From NCBI GenBank assembly GCA_012032075.1, contig JAAURU010000244.1:1-5848 (forward strand): a stretch of 5,848 bases of DNA, written 5' to 3'. Below, in pieces: positions 1 to 5,848 of the stretch. This stretch comes from Flavobacterium sp. (GTDB taxonomy: Bacteria; Bacteroidota; Bacteroidia; Flavobacteriales; Flavobacteriaceae). Position 1 is the first letter of the stretch. Every line of letters starts with the position of its first letter. The notes beneath the pieces are model-generated. The model was not told where the DNA came from. It did not search any database and worked only from the letters and a program-made list of their open reading frames with translations. The translations under genes and the position numbers were made by a program.

Positions 1-1
1 A

Positions 2-1119
2 AAAATTTTAGTTGATCCCCAAATTTATAATATCCAAACCTATGGAGGTATTTCTAGGTATTATACTGAAATTTTTAAGCAACTTTCTACAAGAAAAGAT
101 TTAAAAATTATTTTACCTATAGTATATACAAATAATGAATATTTGAAAGAAGCGGGTTTAACTACTAATAATGGAAGTTTAATAAAAATCTTATTAAAAG
201 TTCTAAATAATATAGGCATAAGTACTAGAAAAAAATCCGAAAAGCAAATGAAAAAATTTTCAAAAAGAAGATTTCTGAAGTAGATTATGATTTATTTATA
301 CCTACTTATTATGATCCATACTTTTTAGAATATATTAAAAACAAACCTTTTGTTTTAACAGTTTATGATATGATTCATGAACTTTACCCTCAACATTATG
401 TAAAAGATCCATTTAATGTAGTAAATAATAAAAAAACGCTTATTCACAAAGCTACAGCAATTATTGCTGTTTCAGAAAACACAAAAAAAGATATTTTAAA
501 GATTTATCCAAATATAAATCCAAGTAAGATTGAAGTAATTCATCATGGTTCATCGATTGAAATATATAAAAAATCAAACATAAGTTTGCCCAATGAATAC
601 CTACTATTTGTTGGATCAAGGGATAATTATAAAAATTTTAGATTTTTAGCTGAAACAATTGTAAACTATCTAAAGGAAAATAAAAATTTGTATCTCGTTT
701 GTGCTGGTGGTGGTTCATTTAGTGATGAAGAGATTGATTTTATTACTAAATTAGGAATGTTAAACAAGATTATTTACGTTAATTTTAATGAAAAAGATTT
801 AGGTTATATTTATAATAAAGCAAAATGTTTTGTGTTTCCTTCTGAATATGAAGGATTTGGAATCCCAGTTCTTGAGGCTATACGTTGTGAATGCCCAATT
901 GTTCTAACAAATAACAGTTCATTTCCAGAAGTTGCAGGAAATGCAGGAATTTTCTTTGAATTAAATAATAAAATTGATTTGCTCAGTAAAATTAAAAAAG
1001 TATGTGAAGATGATAATTTCAGAAAAAAACACATACAATTAGGAATAGATAGAGCTAAAAAATTTACTTGGGAAGTAGCTGCAAAACAATGCTTTGAGCT
1101 TTACAACAGTGTAATTTAA
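2..1119 (+). pseudogene. GT4-family glycosyltransferase, frameshifted, 5' edge cut by window
   Basis: Likely a cytoplasmic retaining glycosyltransferase (GT-B fold, family GT4) that transfers a sugar from a nucleotide donor to a growing lipid-linked glycan. Two frames together give about 372 residues, normal for the family. Positions 2-250 (frame 2) encode KILVDPQIYN and then GGISRYYTE, the N-terminal loop typical of this group; that frame stops at TAG 281-283. From about 262 the protein continues in frame 1 (KKISEVDYDLFIP) to the stop at 1117-1119. Adding one A to the six-A run 251-256 restores a single frame. The C-terminal domain has VGSRDNYKN (about residues 204-212), the EX7E motif in EYEGFGIPVLE (E284, E292) and SFPEVAGNAG (307-316). 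The start codon must lie just left of the window, because the codon ending at base 1 cannot be ATG. The ATG at 370 is internal. Donor and acceptor cannot be told from sequence. The frameshift may be a sequencing error. Confidence 0.88.
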
Positions 1120-1137
1120 ACTATAGGGAAAATATTG

Positions 1138-1971
1138 ATGGGAAAAATTTGTATCATAACGATTAATTATAATAACAAAACTGGATTACAAAAAACTTTT
1201 GAATCTATTCAAAACCAAACTTATAGAGACTTTGAATATATTGTAATTGATGGAGGAAGTACTGATGGAGGACTAGAATTAAATAAAAAAAATAATCAAA
1301 TTTCTAAATGGATTTCCGAAAAAGATAGCGGAGTATATAACGCAATGAACAAAGGAATTAAATTATGTTCTAGTGATTATATAATTTTTATGAATAGTGG
1401 TGATACTTTTTACACAAATGATGTATTAGAAAAAGTAGTACCTTTGCTAAATTTTGAAAATGAAATTGTTTACGGGAATGCCTATTATTATAATGATGAA
1501 GGGTATAAAAGAGAAGAAATCCCTCCTTCAGAATTGACATTTTGGTATTTAAAAGTTTTTGGTATTAATCATCAATCGGTTTTTATAAAGAAAAAACTAT
1601 TTAATGATATACAATATTATAATGAAGATTTTAAAATTTGTGCCGATTGGGAATTTTTTATGATAGCTATTTGTTTGAAAAATGTAAAATACAAATATAT
1701 ACCTTTAACAATTTGCTACTATGATTTTTCAGGAATTTCAGCAAAAAAAGAAAACATAGATCTTTATTTAAGAGAAAAAGATTTATCTTTAAAAAAGCAT
1801 TTTACTATATTTTACAATGATTTAATATTTTTAGAAATTAGTAAAACAAAAAGATTTAAGCAATTTTTACATATAAGTCAACATAAAAAAATATCATTTC
1901 GATTTTTAAAATGGTTTATGGATATTATATTATTATTTACAAATAAAAAAAGACACATATATAACAAATGA
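1138..1971 (+). CDS. GT2-family glycosyltransferase (WfgS-like), first paralogue
   Basis: A 277-residue inverting GT-A glycosyltransferase expected to add one sugar to the repeat unit on the cytoplasmic face of the membrane. Visible motifs: the first beta strand TINYNN (8-13), DGGSTDG (38-44, nucleotide binding), SEKDSGVYNAMNKG (60-73), MNSGD (85-89, in the place of the metal-binding DXD), NHQS (144-147) and ADWEFF (169-174, acceptor/catalytic region). This set resembles the WfgS/WfeV-type GT2 subgroup of O-antigen loci. The C-terminus has a hydrophobic stretch with basic residues (about 254-270) that may sit against the membrane. I start at ATG 1138; the TTG codon directly before it is in frame but less likely. 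It lies 18 bases after the previous gene, with only a weak purine stretch (AGGGAAAA) upstream, and its stop overlaps the gmd start by 4 bases. No frame damage is seen. Substrate unknown. Confidence 0.93.
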   Translation: MGKICIITINYNNKTGLQKTFESIQNQTYRDFEYIVIDGGSTDGGLELNKKNNQISKWISEKDSGVYNAMNKGIKLCSSDYIIFMNSGDTFYTNDVLEKVVPLLNFENEIVYGNAYYYNDEGYKREEIPPSELTFWYLKVFGINHQSVFIKKKLFNDIQYYNEDFKICADWEFFMIAICLKNVKYKYIPLTICYYDFSGISAKKENIDLYLREKDLSLKKHFTIFYNDLIFLEISKTKRFKQFLHISQHKKISFRFLKWFMDIILLFTNKKRHIYNK

Positions 1972-3065
1972 AGACAGCATTAATAACAGGTATAACTGGT
2001 CAGGATGGAGCTTATCTAGCTGAATTATTACTTTCAAAAGGCTATATGGTTCATGGAATTAAAAGAAGAAGCTCTTTGTTTAATACACAACGTATCGATC
2101 ATATTTATGAAGATCCACATATAGAAAACCAACATTTTAAACTTCATTATGGAGATTTAAGTGATTCCACTAATTTAATTAGAATTATACAAGAATCTCA
2201 ACCAGATGAAATATACAATTTAGGTGCAATGAGTCACGTAAAAGTTAGTTTTGATACTCCAGAATATACTGCAAATGCAGACGGAATTGGAACTTTAAGA
2301 ATCCTTGAAGCGGTAAGATTATTAGGGTTAACTAAAAAAACAAAAATTTATCAAGCTTCTACATCAGAACTTTATGGTTTAGTCCAAGAAGTACCACAAC
2401 GAGAAACAACACCTTTTTATCCTCGTTCTCCTTATGCTGTAGCAAAACTTTATGCTTATTGGATTACTGTAAATTATAGAGAAGCTTACAACATGTTTGC
2501 TTGTAACGGTATTCTATTTAATCATGAAAGTCCGTTAAGAGGAGAAACATTTGTAACTAGAAAAATAACAAGAGGAATTGCACAAATGGCAATGGGATTG
2601 TCTGATAAATTATTCATGGGTAATATTGATGCTAAAAGAGATTGGGGACATGCCAAAGATTATGTAGAAGCTATGTGGCTCATTTTACAACAAGATTCTC
2701 CAGAAGATTTTGTAATCTCAACTGGTGTAACTACAACCGTAAGGGATTTTATTATTATGGCTTTTAAAAAAGTAGGTGTAGAAGTTTTATTTAGTGGAAA
2801 AGAAGAAAATGAAGTAGCCCTTGTTACTTCAACTTCAAACCCAGAATATGCATTTGAAGTTGGTCAGGAAGTAATCAAAATAGATCCAGCTTACTATAGA
2901 CCAACTGAAGTTGAATTATTAATTGGCGATAATACAAAAGCCAAACAAAAGTTAGGCTGGAAACCAAAATATGATTTAGAAATGCTTATAGATGAAATGA
3001 TGAAAGCAGATATTAAATTGTTTAAAAAGGAAAATTATATAAAAGTATTGATTAATGCAACATAA
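1968..3065 (+). CDS. gmd: GDP-mannose 4,6-dehydratase
   Basis: Converts GDP-D-mannose to GDP-4-keto-6-deoxy-D-mannose, the first step towards GDP-L-fucose; a cytosolic NADP-dependent short-chain dehydrogenase/reductase of the extended type. The 365-residue product has the Rossmann motif GITGQDG (8-14), YGDLSD (61-66), the catalytic set T132 and E134 in STSELYG plus Y156 and K160 in YAVAK, and the GMD signatures NHESPLRGETFVTRK (185-199) and RDWGHAKDYVEAMW (224-237). The tail motif YYRPTEVELLIGD (309-321) is also typical. Length is near the family norm of roughly 350-375. The start ATG overlaps the upstream GT2 stop as ATGA, which favours translational coupling. The last residues (IKVLINAT) run 11 bases into fcl and do not look conserved; see the separate finding. 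The product could in principle feed other GDP-6-deoxy sugars, but the adjacent fcl points to fucose. Confidence 0.98.
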   Translation: MKTALITGITGQDGAYLAELLLSKGYMVHGIKRRSSLFNTQRIDHIYEDPHIENQHFKLHYGDLSDSTNLIRIIQESQPDEIYNLGAMSHVKVSFDTPEYTANADGIGTLRILEAVRLLGLTKKTKIYQASTSELYGLVQEVPQRETTPFYPRSPYAVAKLYAYWITVNYREAYNMFACNGILFNHESPLRGETFVTRKITRGIAQMAMGLSDKLFMGNIDAKRDWGHAKDYVEAMWLILQQDSPEDFVISTGVTTTVRDFIIMAFKKVGVEVLFSGKEENEVALVTSTSNPEYAFEVGQEVIKIDPAYYRPTEVELLIGDNTKAKQKLGWKPKYDLEMLIDEMMKADIKLFKKENYIKVLINAT

Positions 3066-3978
3066 TTCTAAAATATATGTAGCTGGACACAGAGGAATGG
3101 TAGGTAGTGCAATAGTGGCTAATCTTACTGAAAAAGGATACAAAAATATCATTACAAAAACATCAAGCGAATTAGATTTAAAAGATCAAAAGGCTGTTGC
3201 AGATTTTTTTGAAAAAGAAATTCCAGAATATGTTTTCTTAGCTGCAGCAAAAGTTGGTGGAATTTTAGCTAACAACACTTATAGAGCTGATTTTATATAT
3301 GAAAATATGATGATTCAAAGCAATGTAATTCATCAAAGTTTTTTAAATAATGTTAAAAAATTAATGTTTTTAGGTTCATCTTGCATTTACCCAAAAATGG
3401 CACCACAACCTTTAAAAGAAGATTATTTATTGACCGGTTTATTAGAGGAAACAAATGAACCTTATGCTATTGCTAAAATTGCAGGAATAAAAATGTGCGA
3501 TGCATATAGAGATCAATATGGTTGTAATTTTATTTCGGTAATGCCAACCAATTTATATGGATTTAATGATAACTATGATTTACAAAATTCTCATGTATTA
3601 CCTGCATTATTAAGAAAATTTCATGAAGCCAAACTAAACAATGAATCTTCAATTGAAGTATGGGGAACAGGAACACCTCTTAGAGAATTTCTACATGCTA
3701 CAGATATGGCTGATGCCTGTGTTTTTTTAATGGAAAATTATAATGAAAAAGGATTTGTTAATATTGGTTCAGGCAAAGAAATTTCTATTAAAGAATTAGC
3801 TTTTTTAATTAAAGATATTGTAGGTTTTAATGGTGATATTCATTTTGACAAATCTAAACCAAACGGAACACCTAGAAAATTGATGGATGTTTCTAAACTT
3901 AAAAAAATAGGTTGGACATACAAAATAGAACTTAAAGACGGAATTAACCAAGTATATCAATCAAAATTTAAGATATAA
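3055..3978 (+). CDS. fcl: GDP-L-fucose synthase (GDP-4-keto-6-deoxymannose epimerase/reductase)
   Basis: Performs the 3,5-epimerisation and NADPH-dependent 4-reduction that turn the Gmd product into GDP-L-fucose (also named wcaG). The 307-residue protein shows the Rossmann motif GHRGMVG (11-17), AAAKVGGI (63-70), the catalytic serine S108 in GSSCIYP, and Y137/K141 in NEPYAIAK. C110 and H180 match the two acid/base residues known from the E. coli enzyme. PTNLYG (164-169), REFLHATDMADA (210-221) and KPNGTPRKLMD (268-278) are further family signatures. Length is close to the usual 310-320. I chose ATG 3055 because GHRGMVG then falls at the expected distance from the N-terminus; this start lies inside the end of gmd and just after TTAA, giving TAATG. 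The stop is followed with no gap by the ATG of the next glycosyltransferase, so all three are probably translated in a coupled way. Confidence 0.98.
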   Translation: MQHNSKIYVAGHRGMVGSAIVANLTEKGYKNIITKTSSELDLKDQKAVADFFEKEIPEYVFLAAAKVGGILANNTYRADFIYENMMIQSNVIHQSFLNNVKKLMFLGSSCIYPKMAPQPLKEDYLLTGLLEETNEPYAIAKIAGIKMCDAYRDQYGCNFISVMPTNLYGFNDNYDLQNSHVLPALLRKFHEAKLNNESSIEVWGTGTPLREFLHATDMADACVFLMENYNEKGFVNIGSGKEISIKELAFLIKDIVGFNGDIHFDKSKPNGTPRKLMDVSKLKKIGWTYKIELKDGINQVYQSKFKI

Positions 3979-4797
3979 ATGTGTAAAATTTCAGTAATAA
4001 CAGTTTCTTTTAATAATTTGGAAGGATTAAAAAAAACTATTAATAGTGTTATTAATCAAACCTACAATGACTTTGAATTTATTGTAATTGATGGCAATAG
4101 TAATGATGGTTCTAAAGAGTTATTGGAAAAATATAATGATAAAATTGCTAATTGGGTATCAGAACCAGATAATGGTATTTATAATGCCATGAACAAAGGA
4201 ATTAGATTATCTAAAGGTGAATATATTATTTTTATGAATAGTGGTGATATTTTTCATGAAATCGATACACTAAAAAAATCAGTTTTATATTTTCAAATTC
4301 TTACATTATCTATGGAAATAATTTTAAAACAAAAGGGAATTCAAAAAAATTAAAAAACAATATACATCAAAACTTAACATTTTCTTTTTTTTACTACAAG
4401 TAGTATAAATCATCAATCCACTTTCATAAAAAAGAGTTTGTTTGATGAAGTGTTTTATTACAACGAAAATTTTAAAATTGCATCAGATTGGGAATTATTT
4501 ATTGTAGCTATTTGTAAACTTGATTATAGTTATCAATATATAAATACAACCATTTGCGAATATGATTTTACAGGAATTTCATCTACTGAAAAATATAGAA
4601 CCATAGGAGAAAACGAAAGAAGAATTACTTTTGAAAAATATTTCCCTACTTTTGCTAATGATTACAAAGAAGTTGCTTTACTTAATTCTAAAAGATTTCA
4701 GCAAGTAATTCACATTCAAAAATCGCCATTATTATGGAAGTTTTTTAAATGGACAATAAGTCTTTTCTTATTATTTACTCCAAAAATGAAAAAATGA
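3979..4797 (+). pseudogene. GT2-family glycosyltransferase (WfgS-like), second paralogue, two compensating frameshifts
   Basis: A paralogue of the GT2 at 1138-1971 with the same motifs: VSFNN (9-13), DGNSNDG (38-44), SEPDNGIYNAMNKGI (61-75), MNSGD (86-90), INHQS (143-147) and SDWELF (169-174). It also shares a C-terminal FFKWTISLFLLFT-type hydrophobic end. As printed, the frame opened at 3979 stops at 4351-4353, and the same frame resumes only around 4396. The missing middle (IIYGNNFKTKG and onward to LTFSFF) reads in the -1 frame from about 4279 to 4391. Adding one A to the seven-A run 4272-4278 and removing one T from the eight-T run 4385-4392 gives a continuous 272-residue protein, close to the 277 of its paralogue. 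The downstream open segment has no good start of its own (TTG 4438 is an internal leucine). The start abuts the fcl stop and the end overlaps the next gene. Either an inactive gene or an error in the sequence; donor and acceptor unknown. Confidence 0.88.
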
Positions 4798-5710
4798 TGA
4801 AAAAGATACATGTTGGTTTTTTACTTTCTTATGATTATGAGAAGCTAAAAATTGCACTTCCATTAGTCTATGAAGATGCTGATAGAATTTTTGTGCACAA
4901 GATGAAAATTTAAATACTTGGAATGGTGGTAAATTTCATGTTGATAATTCATTCTTTCAATGGCTAAAAGAAATTGATATCCATAATAAAATTGAAATAT
5001 ACAAAGACAATTTTTACATTCCTGAACTTAATGCCATAAAAAATGACACAAGAGAAAGACATATGTTGTCACAAAAAATGGGAATTGGTAATTGGTTAAT
5101 TCAAATTGATAGTGATGAATATATTCCAAATTTTAAAGGTTTTGTAAAACAATTAAGAAAATATGATTCTTATTTAGAAAATCCAAAAGAAAATCCAGTG
5201 CAAATTTCTGGTTTTCATGTAGATATATATAAGTATTTGGATGATGGTTTATTATATGTGAGAAATACTTGTAAAGTATTACTGGCTACAAATTACCCAA
5301 ACTATAAATTAGCTCGTCAAACTTATGAAAAAGTAATTTATGTAAACACATTGGTGTTTCATGAATCATTAGCTAGAACCGAACAAGATTTGCAATTTAA
5401 ACTTAAAAATTGGGGGCATAATCATGAATTGAATACTGAGTTTTTAAATAAATGGAAGTCTGCCAATAAAGAAAATTATAAAAATATAAAGGATGTTTTC
5501 TATCTAAACCCTAAACAATGGAAAAATTTAGGTTATTTACCTACAAAAGATTTTTTTGAAATTAATAAAAATATAAAAAAAATAGATATACAGCAAATAA
5601 CTCCAACTTTTGTTTTTTTTAAAAATCTAGGACAATGGTTCAAACATACTTTTACAAAACCTAAAAAACAAAAAATAGCTTTTGAAGATTATATTCAAAA
5701 ATTCAAATAA
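4794..5710 (+). pseudogene. Glycosyltransferase-like protein with DSDE motif, one frameshift
   Basis: Probably a GT-A type glycosyltransferase, distantly GT2-like. Reading begins with ATG ATG at 4794/4797 (MKKIHVGFLLSYDYEKLK) and breaks at TAA 4911-4913. The protein goes on in the next frame from about 4898 (QDENLNTWNGGKF) to the stop at 5708-5710, about 304 residues once one base is restored near 4888-4896 (a T in the five-T run, or a G before GCA). Visible landmarks, counted from ATG 4797: IDSDEY (about 104-109), like the DADE metal site of WaaE/KdtX-type glucosyltransferases; LVFHES (186-191), resembling their VHE element; NWGHN (205-209); and YLNPKQWKNLGY (236-247). The usual N-terminal DGGSTDG loop is not obvious. 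The first ATG overlaps the TGA of the preceding gene, and the terminator hairpin follows, so this is the last gene of the operon. ATG 5063 is internal. The family name is inference; substrate unknown. Confidence 0.78.
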
Positions 5711-5716
5711 CTAAAA

Positions 5717-5745
5717 GAGGCTGTCCTTACATTTTGGACAGCCTC
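5717..5745. terminator. Bidirectional intrinsic terminator between convergent genes
   Basis: A perfect 10-bp inverted repeat, GAGGCTGTCC (5717-5726) and GGACAGCCTC (5736-5745), encloses a 9-base loop. It is the only conspicuously GC-rich element in its surroundings. On the plus strand it starts 6 bases after the last glycosyltransferase stop and is followed by a loose AATTATTTT tract. Read on the minus strand it is followed directly by TTTTAG, a better U-tract, so it most likely ends both the operon and the opposing gene. No experimental evidence; the call rests on structure and position. Confidence 0.9.
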
Positions 5746-5775
5746 AATTATTTTAAATAATAATAACACTTAAAT

Positions 5776-5848
5776 TTATTCTTTAATAAATTTCTTAGAA
5801 TGTGAATTTCCTTCAAAATCAACATAATTAGCAATGTAAATTCCTGAA
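5776..5848 (-). CDS. C-terminal end of a T9SS sorting-domain (secreted) protein, partial
   Basis: The minus strand reads 23 residues, SGIYIANYVDFEGNSHSKK followed by FIKE, and then TAA (5776-5778). This matches the closing part of the type A T9SS C-terminal sorting domain (Por secretion tail): a GIYI/V beta strand, a short acidic-Gly-Asn turn, then a basic K-K-hydrophobic-hydrophobic-K end at the very C-terminus. Such a tail directs a Sec-exported protein through the type IX secretion system for release or attachment at the cell surface, where the domain is usually removed. The rest of the gene lies beyond the right edge, so the function of the mature protein cannot be stated. It is convergent with the polysaccharide operon and shares the hairpin terminator, so it is a separate transcription unit. 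The short length limits certainty, but the pattern, the stop and the terminator agree. Confidence 0.8.
   Translation of the reverse strand, partial: SGIYIANYVDFEGNSHSKKFIKE

Noticed and set aside
810..1034. A 74-codon minus-strand open frame inside the GT4 gene.
   Set aside because: It lies wholly antisense to the conserved EX7E region of the glycosyltransferase, has no recognisable motifs and no promoter or neighbours on that strand; it is a shadow of the real gene.
370..1119. A stand-alone 249-residue glycosyltransferase starting at ATG 370.
   Set aside because: The same frame is open and conserved upstream (YDLFIPTYYDPYF), and the GT4 N-terminal domain continues in the neighbouring frame to the left edge, so ATG 370 is an internal methionine.
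1120..1137. A possible internal promoter between the first two genes.
   Set aside because: Only 18 bases separate the genes and no clear Bacteroidota -7/-33 promoter pattern is visible; AT-rich matches occur by chance everywhere here.
4438..4797. A separate small gene starting at TTG 4438.
   Set aside because: The INHQSTFIKKS motif lies upstream of this TTG in the same frame, and the segment aligns with the C-terminal half of the paralogous GT2; it is the second half of the frameshifted gene.
5063..5710. A separate 215-residue protein starting at ATG 5063.
   Set aside because: The frame is open and protein-like back to about 4898 and joins the N-terminus at 4797 across one missing base, so ATG 5063 is internal.
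1..5848. CRISPR arrays, tRNA or rRNA genes, insertion sequences, attachment sites.
   Set aside because: Looked for direct repeats with spacers, cloverleaf-like GC-rich blocks, transposase motifs and terminal inverted repeats; none seen apart from the terminator hairpin.

Overview
The window is strongly AT-rich and reads as a piece of a surface-polysaccharide (O-antigen, capsule or exopolysaccharide) gene cluster from a member of the Bacteroidota, most likely a Flavobacterium-like Flavobacteriaceae. Three things suggest this: A/T-dominated codon use, the absence of strong Shine-Dalgarno sequences before the genes, and a minus-strand gene at the right edge whose last residues look like a type IX secretion system (T9SS) C-terminal sorting domain, which is restricted to this phylum. 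Genus is inference only.

Layout: six plus-strand genes are packed almost without spacers. (1) A GT4-type glycosyltransferase (2-1119) has its first codon(s) off the left edge and is interrupted by a one-base frameshift near 251-256. (2) An intact GT2 glycosyltransferase lies at 1138-1971. (3) gmd, GDP-mannose 4,6-dehydratase, lies at 1968-3065. (4) fcl, GDP-L-fucose synthase, lies at 3055-3978. (5) A second GT2 (3979-4797), clearly paralogous to gene 2, carries two mutually compensating one-base indels that put stop codons in its middle. (6) A less familiar glycosyltransferase-like gene (4794-5710) has one frameshift near 4888-4896. A perfect 10-bp hairpin at 5717-5745 closes the operon and probably also terminates the convergent minus-strand T9SS-cargo gene (5776 to beyond 5848).

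How the genes work together: Gmd and Fcl convert GDP-D-mannose to GDP-L-fucose in two steps. The four glycosyltransferases are the expected consumers of this and other nucleotide sugars, each adding one residue of a repeat unit that probably contains L-fucose. Start/stop overlaps or near-zero spacing at most junctions imply one co-transcribed, translationally coupled unit. Its promoter, and any flippase, polymerase or initiating transferase, lie outside the window.

The main oddity is four single-base indels in three of the four glycosyltransferase genes, at least three of them in homopolymer runs. In every case the correct protein continues in another frame, so these are either sequencing or assembly errors or very recent mutations (conceivably slippage-based switching). 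I see no new type of biological system here; the content is that of a conventional polysaccharide locus.
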